64,000 nucleotides of DNA, from positions 558,001-622,000 of the forward strand of contig NZ_FOFA01000003.1 in assembly GCF_900110855.1 (NCBI RefSeq). Reading direction: 5' to 3'. Under the pieces are notes generated by a model that saw only the letters and a list, made by a program, of their open reading frames with translations, was not told the origin of the DNA and made no database searches. This document shows positions 48,119 through 55,809 of the stretch, piece after piece. The position numbers and the translations under genes are program-made. How positions within the stretch are numbered: the first letter of the stretch is position 1; every line of letters begins with the position of its first letter. This DNA is from Microlunatus flavus. Lineage in GTDB: Bacteria; Actinomycetota; Actinomycetes; Propionibacteriales; Propionibacteriaceae.

Positions 48119-49132
48119 TCAGGGCAGGAAGTAGAGGGCCAGCATGCCCAGCACCGTGAGGGCGACGAACGGCACGACGAGGAGCAGGTGGAGCCGCTTG
48201 TGCTCGACGACGACGGCCACGAACTCGCGCAGGAAGGCGCTCGGCACGTAGTAGCGCGCCGTCGGCGCCCCGACCACCTGGGTGTCGGTCCCGATCTGCC
48301 GGGCCAGGATCGCGGCCCGCAGGACGTGGTAGTTGTTCGTCACCGCGAGGGCCGGCCCGTCGCGGCCCGCGGCCTGCTGGACGCGGGCGGACAGCACGAG
48401 GTTCTCGCGGGTCGTGCGCGACTCGGTCTCGGGACGGACGTCCTCGGGCGGCACGCCGCGCGCGAGCAGGTAGTCGGCCATGGCCGCGCCCTCCGCACGG
48501 GTCTCGTCGTCGCCCTTGCCGCCGGAGGGGATGAGCAGCGGCGCCGTGCCGCTGGCCGCCTCGCGGCGGTAGATGGCCAGCGCCCGGTCGAGCCGGCTGG
48601 CCAGCAGGGGCGGCACCCGGCCGTCGATGATCCGCGAGCCGAGCACCACCAGGGCGGCCGGCCGTACGCCATGCTGCTGCACGCGGCCGTAGACGACCGA
48701 GTAGACGAGGAACACGACGAAGACCACCCCGGCGTAGCCGCTCAGCAGGAACAGCAGGGCCGCGGCCCCGATGCCGAGCGGGTTGCGCGTGAGGAAGAGC
48801 GCGACCCCGGCCACCGGCAGGAGGAGGAGGGCGACGCCGGCCGCGAGCGACAGCGACGTCCCGGGTGAGAGCCCCTCCGCCCGGATCACCGTGACCCCGT
48901 TGACGATCGCGAAGACGGCCAGCACCAGGACGGCGGCGGGGGCGAGCGCCACGAGGACGACGACCAGCACGGCGAACCCGGGGACCACCTCGGCGAGCAG
49001 GGAGACGGCGCCGACCAGCACGAACCACGCGGCGGCGACGAGGAAGACCCCGTTGCGCAGCAGGCGCCGGTCGCGGTTGCGGCTGACGACGTAGAGCACG
49101 CCGAAGACCGCTCCGATCACCAGGCTCGCCAC
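48119..49132 (-). CDS. YdcF/DUF218 family membrane protein
   Basis: 337 residues. Four N-terminal helices (about 1-140) precede a DUF218 (SanA/YdcF) domain: ALVVLGSRIIDGRVPP, LIPSGGKGDDETRAEG, ETESRTTRENLVLSA and AVTNNYHVLRAAILAR. A C-terminal helix ends the protein. DUF218 proteins are linked to envelope integrity, with no defined reaction. The GTG has no ribosome site; TACGGT at 49139-49144 stands six bases before it. Divergent from the vanZ-like gene. Confidence 0.88.
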   Translation of the reverse strand: MASLVIGAVFGVLYVVSRNRDRRLLRNGVFLVAAAWFVLVGAVSLLAEVVPGFAVLVVVLVALAPAAVLVLAVFAIVNGVTVIRAEGLSPGTSLSLAAGVALLLLPVAGVALFLTRNPLGIGAAALLFLLSGYAGVVFVVFLVYSVVYGRVQQHGVRPAALVVLGSRIIDGRVPPLLASRLDRALAIYRREAASGTAPLLIPSGGKGDDETRAEGAAMADYLLARGVPPEDVRPETESRTTRENLVLSARVQQAAGRDGPALAVTNNYHVLRAAILARQIGTDTQVVGAPTARYYVPSAFLREFVAVVVEHKRLHLLLVVPFVALTVLGMLALYFLP

Positions 49133-49138
49133 GGCGCC

Positions 49139-49144
49139 ACCGTA
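49139..49144 (-). promoter_or_regulatory. -10 box of the YdcF gene (leaderless mRNA)
   Basis: TACGGT six bases before the GTG at 49132 on the minus strand. Confidence 0.5.
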
Positions 49145-49178
49145 ACGTCCGGCGCACCAGGTCCCCCATCATGAGCGC

Positions 49179-49682
49179 GTGAGCCAGTTCGACCTGCCCC
49201 TGCGTGTGGCGCTGGTCGGGGGCCTCGCCCTCTTCGCCGTCCTCCTCGTGCCGGTGCTCGTCGTCCAGTACCGCCGCTACGGACGGCTGAGCCCGCGCCG
49301 CGTGCTGGCGGTGTCCGCCGTCTGCGTGTACGCGGTCGCGCTGGTGGCGTACACGTTCCTGCCGTTGCCCGGCGGCCAGGCCAACTGCGGGCCGTCGGGC
49401 GGTGCCCGGATCCAGCTGGTGCCGTTCCAGTTCCTGCGCGACATCGCCCGCGAGACGGCCGGTCTCGGCGTCGTGGGGACGCTCACCAGCACCGTCACCC
49501 TCCAGGTCGTGTTCAACGTGGCGCTGTTCGTGCCGTTCGGCCTGCTGGTGCGCCGGTTCGGCGGCCGCTCGCTGGTCATGACGACCGCGCTCGGGCTGCT
49601 CGCCTCGCTGGCGATCGAGTCCACCAAGGGCACCGCGCTGTGGGGGCTCTACGACTGCGCCTACCGCGTCGCTGACGGCTGA
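49179..49682 (+). CDS. VanZ-family membrane protein, truncated
   Basis: 167 residues with about four helices. NCGPSGGARIQLVPFQFLRDI, then FNVALFVPFGLLVRRFGGRS and the late WGLYDCAYRVADG match VanZ proteins. In intact relatives CAYR(V/I)FDVDD leads into a last membrane segment; here the frame stops right after CAYRVADG. VanZ proteins are linked to low-level glycopeptide or lipopeptide resistance but are widespread. The GTG may be leaderless (CATCAT six bases upstream). The rest of the domain seems to lie in another frame downstream. Confidence 0.75.
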   Translation: MSQFDLPLRVALVGGLALFAVLLVPVLVVQYRRYGRLSPRRVLAVSAVCVYAVALVAYTFLPLPGGQANCGPSGGARIQLVPFQFLRDIARETAGLGVVGTLTSTVTLQVVFNVALFVPFGLLVRRFGGRSLVMTTALGLLASLAIESTKGTALWGLYDCAYRVADG

Positions 49683-49684
49683 CG

Positions 49685-49972
49685 GGCTCGGGGGCCTCCG
49701 TCGGCCAGCGGCTCGTGTGGCTGCGGCCGACCTGGTCCGTCGAGCCCGGGCCGGGGCGCCGGCTCCTGCTCGGCTGGGTCGGCCCGGCGTGGGCCGCCGC
49801 GATCGCGCTGGTCGAGGTGGTCGACCCCGAAGGTCCGTCCCAGGTCCTCGCCCTGGTCCTCACCGTCCCGGGCCTGCTGTCACCGCTGGCGGTGCTGCTC
49901 ACCCGGGGGTCCCGGGGACTGTCGTTCGTGCTCGCCGGTGCCGGGCTCGCCGACGCCCGGGGCGAGGCCTGA
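49685..49972 (+). pseudogene. Out-of-frame C-terminal remnant of the VanZ-like gene
   Basis: Read from 49685 in a different frame, the sequence gives GSGASVGQRLVWLRPTW and then two membrane segments (GWVGPAWAAAIALVEVV and VLALVLTVPGLLSPLAVLL), ending at a TGA at 49970-49972. It looks like the missing last part of the VanZ-like protein, with loss of a short stretch around 49670-49685. A separate small membrane protein starting at the GTG at 49715 is the alternative, but it lacks a ribosome site. Confidence 0.45.
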
Positions 49973-49977
49973 GCGGT

Positions 49978-50970
49978 TCAGCCCGTGGCCAGCTCCGCGA
50001 TGCTCGACAGCGGGCGGACGGCCCGCCAGCCCAGGACGCGCTCCGCCGCCGAGCAGTCGGCGGTGATGTGGCGGACGTCGCCGAGGCGGAACTGGCCCGT
50101 GACGACCGGGGCCGGCCCGTGCAGCTCCTCGCTGAGGACCTCCGCCATGCGGCCGACGGTGGTGACGTCGGGCGAGCCGATGTTGAGCGGGGTGACACCC
50201 GGCGCGAGCCCGCCCGCCGACGCCGCCTCCAGCGCGGTGACCACCGCGGCGGCCACGTCGTCGACGTGGACGAAGTTGCGTCGCTGGCCACCGTCCTCGA
50301 ACACCCGCGGCGCCTCCCCGCGCGCGATCGCGCTCGCGAACAGCGAGGCGACGCCGGCGTACGGGGTGTTGCGCGGCATGCCGGGCCCGTAGACGTTGTG
50401 GAACCGCAGCGCCGCGACCGAGCCGCCGGTCTCGCGGGCCCACGCGGCAGCGAGGTACTCGCCCTGCGCCTTGGTCGCGGCGTAGACGTTCCGGGGGTCC
50501 ATGGCCGCGTCCTCGGGAACGAGCCCGGGAACGAGGTCGGCGCCGCAGCGCGGGCAGAGCGGGTCGAACCGTCCGGCCTCGAGGTCGGCGACCGCGCGCG
50601 GCGGCGGGCTGGTGGGGCCGTGCACCGGGCAGGCGTACGCGCCCTCGCCGTAGACGACCATCGACGACGCGTACGCGACCGGGCCGACGCCGAGGTTCGC
50701 CGCCGCCCGGAGCACGACGGCGGTGCCGACGTCGTTGGTGCGGACGTAGTCGTCGATGTCGTCGATGTCGAGGCCGAGCCCGACCTTGGCCGCCAGATGA
50801 GCGACGGCGTCGCAGCCGTCCATGACCTCCCGGACGCGCGGGAGGTCGGTGACGTCGTCGGCCGCGTCGAGCGCACGGTCGAGGACGACCGGCTCGTGGC
50901 CGAGCTCCTGCAGGCGCAGCACCACCCGGCGCCCGATGAACCCGGCGCCGCCGGTGACCAGCACCCTCAT
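49978..50970 (-). CDS. NAD-dependent nucleotide-sugar epimerase with a zinc-ribbon-like insert
   Basis: A 330-residue extended SDR. The Rossmann motif is VTGGAGFIGRRVV (5-17), the catalytic YAATK is near 168, and NFVHVDDVAAAVVTAL lies in the substrate domain. An insert with ACPVHG (near 125) and CPRCGADLVPG (near 150) looks like a four-Cys metal site, as in dTDP-L-rhamnose 4-epimerase-like proteins. It likely makes an activated sugar for the glycosyltransferases of the same operon. The ATG overlaps the methyltransferase stop (ATGA). Last gene of the leftward set. Confidence 0.85.
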   Translation of the reverse strand: MRVLVTGGAGFIGRRVVLRLQELGHEPVVLDRALDAADDVTDLPRVREVMDGCDAVAHLAAKVGLGLDIDDIDDYVRTNDVGTAVVLRAAANLGVGPVAYASSMVVYGEGAYACPVHGPTSPPPRAVADLEAGRFDPLCPRCGADLVPGLVPEDAAMDPRNVYAATKAQGEYLAAAWARETGGSVAALRFHNVYGPGMPRNTPYAGVASLFASAIARGEAPRVFEDGGQRRNFVHVDDVAAAVVTALEAASAGGLAPGVTPLNIGSPDVTTVGRMAEVLSEELHGPAPVVTGQFRLGDVRHITADCSAAERVLGWRAVRPLSSIAELATG

Positions 50971-51635
50971 GCCGCTGCCCCCGCGACCGGCGCCGGCCAG
51001 GAGTCGGCGTGCACCAGCTCGGCCTGCCAGCGGTTCTCGTCCTCGACCAGCCAGGTCTCCGCGACGCGTAGCCCGGCAGCCGCGGCGACCACGGCCAGGG
51101 CGTCGAGGCCGAGCACCGCCCAGGCGAACCAGGCCCCGGGCGCGCCCGCGCCGACAAGGCGCGCGGTCGTCACGCGCAGGCCGTGGCCGGGCGGGGCCAG
51201 GTCGACCAGGACCGTCCCGCCCGGGACGAGCAGCCGGCGGCACAGCCACAGCAGCCGTACGGGGTCGCCGCCGATCCCCACGTTGCCGTCGACGAGCAGG
51301 ACGTGGCGCCAGCGCTGGGCCCCGCGGTCGAGGGAGAAGACGTCGCGGTTGAGCGCGACGGCCCCGCGCGAGCGGGCCATGGCGACCGCGGACGGGGACA
51401 CGTCGACGCCGAGGGCGCGGACGCCGCGGCCCGACAGCGCCGCGGTCATCCGGCCCGGGCCGCAGCCGACGTCGAGCGTGGTCCCCCGGCAGCGGGAGAG
51501 CAGCCGCTGGTCGCCGGGACCCGCGTCGGCGGCCCACCGCGGGAGCGGGAGCTCCCACACGTCGCCCTCGGCGGTGTGCAGCTGGGCGCGGCCCTCGGCG
51601 AAGCCCGGCTCGAAGAACGCCTCCGGCTGGGTCAC
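50967..51635 (-). CDS. Class I SAM-dependent methyltransferase
   Basis: 222 residues. The SAM motif TLDVGCGPGRMT is near 50-61, followed by GVDVSPSAVAMARS; a later VPGGTVLVDLAPPGHG matches motif III. The N-terminal QLHTAEGDVWELPLPRW is characteristic of a group found beside DUF2064 glycosyltransferases. The substrate is not known; with this neighbourhood it may methylate a sugar, lipid carrier or quinone-like compound. The GTG overlaps the stop of the DUF2064 gene (GTGA). Confidence 0.85.
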   Translation of the reverse strand: MTQPEAFFEPGFAEGRAQLHTAEGDVWELPLPRWAADAGPGDQRLLSRCRGTTLDVGCGPGRMTAALSGRGVRALGVDVSPSAVAMARSRGAVALNRDVFSLDRGAQRWRHVLLVDGNVGIGGDPVRLLWLCRRLLVPGGTVLVDLAPPGHGLRVTTARLVGAGAPGAWFAWAVLGLDALAVVAAAAGLRVAETWLVEDENRWQAELVHADSWPAPVAGAAA

Positions 51636-52375
51636 GAGGCCACCGCCGGCCGCACGCCGAGCACGTCGGCGAGCGCGGCGAAGCGGCTGCCCGGGCAGGC
51701 GGCCGCGACGCGGTCGACGTCGGCCGGCACGTCGACGTCGGAGAGCACGGGTGCGGTCTCCACGAGCAGGCCGGCCGCCTCGAGGGCGGCGCGCGTCAGG
51801 CGTCCGGTCTGCGGCGTCGACATCGGGACGGCGGCCACCAGGCGGGCGTCGACGGCACGGCGCAGGGCCAGCAGCCACCAGCCGCCGTCGGCGGCCGGCC
51901 CGATCACCGCGTCCGGCCCGTCGGGTGCCACGACCCGCGCGGCGGCGGCGGCCAGCACCGCCGGGTCGGCCTGCGGGGTGTCCATGCCGACCTGCACCGT
52001 GGCGCCGGCGGGCCCGGCGGCGTCGAGGTGGGCGTGCGCGATCCGCTCGCCGAGGCCCTCGCCGCGCTGGGCCACCACCCGGAACGTCGACAGCCCGTCG
52101 GCCAGCGCCGCCGGCGCCGCGGCGAGGGCGAGGTCGCCGGTCAGGGCGCAGACGAGCCCGGGCGTCCCGGTCTCCCCCGCGGCGCCTCCCGCGTCCAGGC
52201 GGACCCCGGCCGCGCGGACCCCGTCGAGCGTGTCGAGCAGGGCGGCCCCGGCGAGCGCGGCGGCCTCGTGCGCGGAGTAGCCGCTCGTCAACCGGGTCTT
52301 CACCCGGCCGGGCACGGGGGCCTTGGCCAGGACGACGAAGGTCACCGTGGGCAGGGCTTCGGGCGGGGGCGTCAC
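51632..52375 (-). CDS. DUF2064/TIGR04282-type nucleotidyl/glycosyltransferase
   Basis: A 247-residue, GT-A-like protein: VVLAKAPVPGRVKTRLTSGY at the start, QVGMDTPQADPAVL in place of the DxD region, and GPAADGGWWLLALRR. The family is annotated as arsenosugar-type glycosyltransferase (TIGR04282), but arsenic genes are absent here, so that label is not supported. The GTG overlaps the GT2 stop (GTGA) and the stop overlaps the methyltransferase start, so all four leftward genes are tightly coupled. Confidence 0.85.
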   Translation of the reverse strand: MTPPPEALPTVTFVVLAKAPVPGRVKTRLTSGYSAHEAAALAGAALLDTLDGVRAAGVRLDAGGAAGETGTPGLVCALTGDLALAAAPAALADGLSTFRVVAQRGEGLGERIAHAHLDAAGPAGATVQVGMDTPQADPAVLAAAAARVVAPDGPDAVIGPAADGGWWLLALRRAVDARLVAAVPMSTPQTGRLTRAALEAAGLLVETAPVLSDVDVPADVDRVAAACPGSRFAALADVLGVRPAVAS

Positions 52376-53115
52376 GTGAGGGGGTTCGGAGTCGTCGCAC
52401 GGTCTGGATGAGCACCGTTCGGATGAGCGCGCGAGTGGTGGGGCGGAGCCGTCCGCCGGCCGCGGCGGCGCAGCAGGACGCGGGTGAAGTCCTGCAGGAC
52501 CCGCAGGGTCCCGCGCACCGAGCCGCTGACCTTCGAACGCCCGCCGAGGGTGCGGCGCCGGTAGGTGACGTCGACCTCGACCACCCGCCAGCCGGCCTGC
52601 GCGGCGGCGAGCACGGTCTCCAGCGGGTAGCCGAACCGTCGGTCCTCGACCCCGAGGTCGAGCAGCGCCTGGCGCTGGGCCACCCGTACGGGCGCGATGT
52701 CGTGCACCGCGACCCCGGTCGAGGAGCGGATCAGGGCGGCGAGCACCGCGTTCCCGGCGCGTGCGTGCCACGGCCACGACCGCGGCTCGACGACCCGGCG
52801 GCGCCCGACGACGAGGTCGGCCTCGCCGCGCGCGATCGTCGCCGCCGGCCCGACGAGCTCGGCCGGGTCCAGGGAACCGTCGCAGTCGATCACGGCGACC
52901 ACCTCGGTGGTGGCCGCCTCGATGCCGGTGTGCACCGGCGCGCCGTACCCGCGGCGCCCCTCGTGCACCACCCGGGCGCCGAGGCGTGCGGCCAGCGCGG
53001 CGCTGCCGTCGGTGGAGCCGTTGTCCACGACCAGGGCCTGCCAGCCCTCGGGGACGCGCGCCAGCACGCCCGGCAGGGCGAGGGCCTCGTCGAGGCACGG
53101 GAGGACCACGGTCAC
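52372..53115 (-). CDS. Glycosyltransferase family 2 (polyprenyl-phosphate glycosyltransferase-like)
   Basis: A 247-residue, GT-A family 2 enzyme. VTVVLPCLDEALALPGVL starts the fold; LVVDNGSTDGS and VAVIDCDGSLDP carry the donor-binding and metal Asp residues. The C-terminal TYRRRTLGGRSKVSGSV resembles dolichyl-phosphate-mannose/glucose synthases without the extra membrane helices. It may load a polyprenyl-phosphate sugar used by the divergent multispan protein. The start is uncertain: GTG at 53115 is given, but GGAGG (53161-53165) stands six bases before an in-frame ATC at 53154, which would add 13 residues. Confidence 0.83.
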   Translation of the reverse strand: MTVVLPCLDEALALPGVLARVPEGWQALVVDNGSTDGSAALAARLGARVVHEGRRGYGAPVHTGIEAATTEVVAVIDCDGSLDPAELVGPAATIARGEADLVVGRRRVVEPRSWPWHARAGNAVLAALIRSSTGVAVHDIAPVRVAQRQALLDLGVEDRRFGYPLETVLAAAQAGWRVVEVDVTYRRRTLGGRSKVSGSVRGTLRVLQDFTRVLLRRRGRRTAPPHHSRAHPNGAHPDRATTPNPLT

Positions 53116-53211
53116 GTTCGCCGCGCCGGCCGCAGGTGCGGGGTCGCCAAGGATGTCGGGCCTCCGGGGGTCTGGTCCGCGCGGACGACCGAGATCGGTC
53201 GCCCGCGACCG

Positions 53212-53221
53212 AATATAGGCT
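53212..53221. promoter_or_regulatory. Overlapping divergent -10 boxes of the glyco/molybdo gene sets
   Basis: On the minus strand TATATT (53212-53217) faces the GT2 operon; on the plus strand TAGGCT (53216-53221) stands six bases before the GTG at 53228. The two boxes share two bases, so both directions should compete for the same polymerase site. The AATATA sequence stands out as AT-rich in a very GC-rich setting. Confidence 0.6.
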
Positions 53222-53227
53222 GACGGC

Positions 53228-54616
53228 GTGGCGCGGACGGGGTCGGTGGTCCGGCGAGCCCTCCCGGCGGTCGTCACCGTCGTCGCCGCGCTGGTGCTGG
53301 TCCGCGTGTCGATGCTCGTCGGGCAGGACCTCAACGCCCGAGGGCTGCCGATCGTGCTGCCCTACCCGCCGCTGCTCGCCTTCTGGCACCCGCACGTCGG
53401 CGTCGGTACTCCGCTCACGGTGCTCTGCCTCGCCCTGGGGCTGCTCCTGCAGCGCCACGCCGCCCTGCTCCCCTGGCGCCGCCTGCTCGCCGCCGGCTGG
53501 CTGCTCGCCCTGGCCTGGATGGGTTCGCTCGTGATGATCGACGGGTTCGTCAAGGGTTGGACGAGCGTGCTGACCAACCCCAACGAGTACCTGCACGACC
53601 TCCCCCGCATCACCTCGCCGGCGGAGTTCCTGCGCACGTTCACGCACTTCATCGCCTTCGGCGGCGACGTGACCGGCGACAACGCCTGGACCACGCACGT
53701 GGCCGCCCACCCGCCGCTGGCCACGCTGGTCTTCTGGGCGCTGGCCGCGGTCGGCCTGCCCGGCGGCTTCTGGGCCGGGCTGCTCTGCGTCCTCGTCTCC
53801 TCGGCCGCGGCCGTCGGGCTCCCGGTCGCGCTGCGCGAGCTGGGCGCGCCCGACGCCGCCCGCCGGGTGGTGCCCTTCGCCGCGCTGATGCCCGGCGCGG
53901 TCTGGATGGCCGTCTCCGCCGACGGCCTGTTCACCGGCGTCGCGGTGGCCGGGCTCGCCCTCGCCTGCCGCGGCGCGAGCCCCGACGCCGGACGTGGGCG
54001 CCTCGGCTCGAGCCTGGCCGGCGGGGTCCTGCTCGGCGCGGCGGTCTTCCTGAACTACGGCCTCGTGCTCTTCGGGCTCGTGGTGCTGGCCGCGGTCGCG
54101 GTCGGCGCGCACCGCGTCGGCCTACGGGCGGTGCTCCGCTCCTGGCTGGTGAGCGCGGCCGGCGTCGCGCTGGTCGCGGCCGCGCACGTCGCGCTGGGCT
54201 TCGACTGGTTCGTCGGGCTGGCCCGGCTGCGGGTGCGCTACTACCAGCAGACGGCGTCGGACCGGCCGTACTCCTACTTCGTGTGGGCCAACCTGGCCGC
54301 CTGGCTCGTCGCCTGGTCCCCCCTGCTCGCGTACGGGGTGGTGCGCGGCGTCGGCGTCCTGCTCCGCACCCGACGCGACGGCTGGACGCAGGGCACCGTC
54401 GTCGCACTTCTCGCGACGGCCGGGACGGCGGCGGCCCTGGCGGCCGACGTCTCGGGGATGTCCAAGGCCGAGACCGAGCGGATCTGGCTGCCGTTCGGGG
54501 CCGTCGCGTACGCCGGCCTCGCCCTGGTGCGGCGCCGCTGGACGTCGGCGCTGGCGCTGGTGCTGACCGCGGGCTGGGCGGCCATGGTGAACTCGTTGCT
54601 GGACACCGGCTGGTAG
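53228..54616 (+). CDS. Multispan GT-C-like glycosyltransferase
   Basis: 462 residues with about 12 membrane helices. An early periplasmic loop has DGFVKGWTSVLTNPNEYLHDL and a DNAWTTHVAAHPPL segment with conserved acidic and His residues, typical of GT-C enzymes using polyprenyl-phosphate sugars. The RVRYYQQTASDRPYSYFVWA segment is near residue 335. No soluble domain. It likely glycosylates an extracytoplasmic acceptor with a sugar supplied by the divergent GT2 set; this is inference. Leaderless GTG start. The cytochrome gene begins 12 bases downstream. Confidence 0.75.
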   Translation: MARTGSVVRRALPAVVTVVAALVLVRVSMLVGQDLNARGLPIVLPYPPLLAFWHPHVGVGTPLTVLCLALGLLLQRHAALLPWRRLLAAGWLLALAWMGSLVMIDGFVKGWTSVLTNPNEYLHDLPRITSPAEFLRTFTHFIAFGGDVTGDNAWTTHVAAHPPLATLVFWALAAVGLPGGFWAGLLCVLVSSAAAVGLPVALRELGAPDAARRVVPFAALMPGAVWMAVSADGLFTGVAVAGLALACRGASPDAGRGRLGSSLAGGVLLGAAVFLNYGLVLFGLVVLAAVAVGAHRVGLRAVLRSWLVSAAGVALVAAAHVALGFDWFVGLARLRVRYYQQTASDRPYSYFVWANLAAWLVAWSPLLAYGVVRGVGVLLRTRRDGWTQGTVVALLATAGTAAALAADVSGMSKAETERIWLPFGAVAYAGLALVRRRWTSALALVLTAGWAAMVNSLLDTGW

Positions 54617-54628
54617 GGGCGGGAGCGG

Positions 54629-55204
54629 ATGGCGACGAGGCTCGGCAGGCTCGACACGCAGGTGCTGGAGGAGCAGGCGGAACGGCTCCAGGAGTCGCTC
54701 GCGACGCCGGCGCGCTCGGCACGGACGGCGGTGGTGCTCGGCCGGCTGCTCGGCGTCGGTTTCGTCGTGTGCTTCGCCACGGGGATGTACAGCCACTTCC
54801 TGCAGGACCCGTACCCCTGGATGAGGTTCCCGACCCGGCCGGCGGGGCTCTACCGGTTCACGCAGGGGCTGCACGTCGTCACCGGGATCGCCTGCATCCC
54901 GCTGCTGCTGGCCAAGCTCTGGACCGTCTACCCCAAGCTCTTCGCCTTCCCGCCCTTCTCCTCGGTGCGGCAGCTGCTCGAGCGGCTCTCGGTGGCCGTC
55001 CTCGTGGCGTCCGCCCTGCTGCAGGTCGGGATGGGCCTGCTGAACACCTACCAGTGGTACCCGTGGGCGCCGTGGTTCGCGTTCCGCGACGTGCACCACG
55101 CGCTGGCGTGGGTCGCCATCGGGTCCGTCGCGCTGCACGTCGCCGTCCAGCTGCCGACCATCGCGCGGCACTGGCGCCGCGGAGCCCCCGACGAGGGCCT
55201 GTGA
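54629..55204 (+). CDS. Cytochrome b561-like membrane subunit
   Basis: 191 residues with four membrane helices. His residues sit in GMYSHFLQD, TQGLHVVTG, DVHHALAW and SVALHVAVQLP, placed to hold one or two b-type hemes across the membrane. Such proteins are the membrane electron partner of molybdopterin oxidoreductases (YedZ-like role), and the next gene encodes one. The stop overlaps that gene's start (GTGA). A soluble N-terminal helix with LEEQAERLQESLATPARS precedes the first span. GGGAGCGG precedes the ATG. Confidence 0.85.
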   Translation: MATRLGRLDTQVLEEQAERLQESLATPARSARTAVVLGRLLGVGFVVCFATGMYSHFLQDPYPWMRFPTRPAGLYRFTQGLHVVTGIACIPLLLAKLWTVYPKLFAFPPFSSVRQLLERLSVAVLVASALLQVGMGLLNTYQWYPWAPWFAFRDVHHALAWVAIGSVALHVAVQLPTIARHWRRGAPDEGL

Positions 55205-55809
55205 GCACCGACCCCGACCGCACCAGCCGCCGCGGCTTCTTCGTGACGGTCGGCGCCGCCACGGCCGGGCTCACCGTCGTCACCGCCGGCCAGAGCGTCG
55301 CCTGGCTGTCGGGGACCAACCTCTTCGCGCCGCGCGAGCCGCGCCAGGGTCCGCAGTCGCTCGCGGTCAACCGGACGGCGGCGGCGGCCGGCGTCGAGGC
55401 GCTGGCGACCGACCCCGGCTGGCGGCTCACCGTCACCGGGGCGCGGACCGTACGCCTGGGTCGCGACGAGCTGCTCGCGCTGCCGCAGACGTCCGTCACC
55501 CTGCCGATCGCGTGCGTCGAGGGCTGGAGCACGTCGGCCGACTGGGCCGGCGTCCGGGTCCGGGACCTGCTCGCCCTCGTCGACGGCGACCGCGGGGCCC
55601 CGGTGCGGTGCACCAGCCTCGAGCCGCAGGGCGTCTACCGCACCAGCGACATGGGGCGGGAGTTCGCGCAGGACGACCGCACGCTGGTCGCGCTGCGGCT
55701 GAACGGCGAGGACCTCGACCTGGACCACGGCTTCCCGGCCCGCCTGATCGCCCCCGCCCGGCCCGGGGTGCGGCAGACCAAGTGGCTGACGTCGGTCGAG
55801 GCGGTATGA
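55201..55809 (+). CDS. Molybdopterin-dependent oxidoreductase (sulfite oxidase/YedY-like), Tat-exported
   Basis: 202 residues. A Tat signal with TSRRGFFVTVGAATAGLTVV is near the start. The Moco-binding domain of the sulfite-oxidase fold follows, with the molybdenum Cys in PIACVEGWSTSADWAGV (near 104), SLEPQGVYRTSDM and DHGFPARLIAPARPGVRQTKW. There is no dimerisation domain, as in YedY/MsrP, but the protein is shorter. It should reduce or oxidise a periplasmic substrate, with electrons through the cytochrome b partner. It is coupled at both ends (GTGA and ATGA overlaps). Confidence 0.9.
   Translation: MSTDPDRTSRRGFFVTVGAATAGLTVVTAGQSVAWLSGTNLFAPREPRQGPQSLAVNRTAAAAGVEALATDPGWRLTVTGARTVRLGRDELLALPQTSVTLPIACVEGWSTSADWAGVRVRDLLALVDGDRGAPVRCTSLEPQGVYRTSDMGREFAQDDRTLVALRLNGEDLDLDHGFPARLIAPARPGVRQTKWLTSVEAV

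Noticed and set aside
51632-52375. Arsenosugar biosynthesis gene
   Set aside because: The TIGR04282 label suggests this, but no arsM, arsS or other arsenic gene is near; kept as an unassigned transferase.
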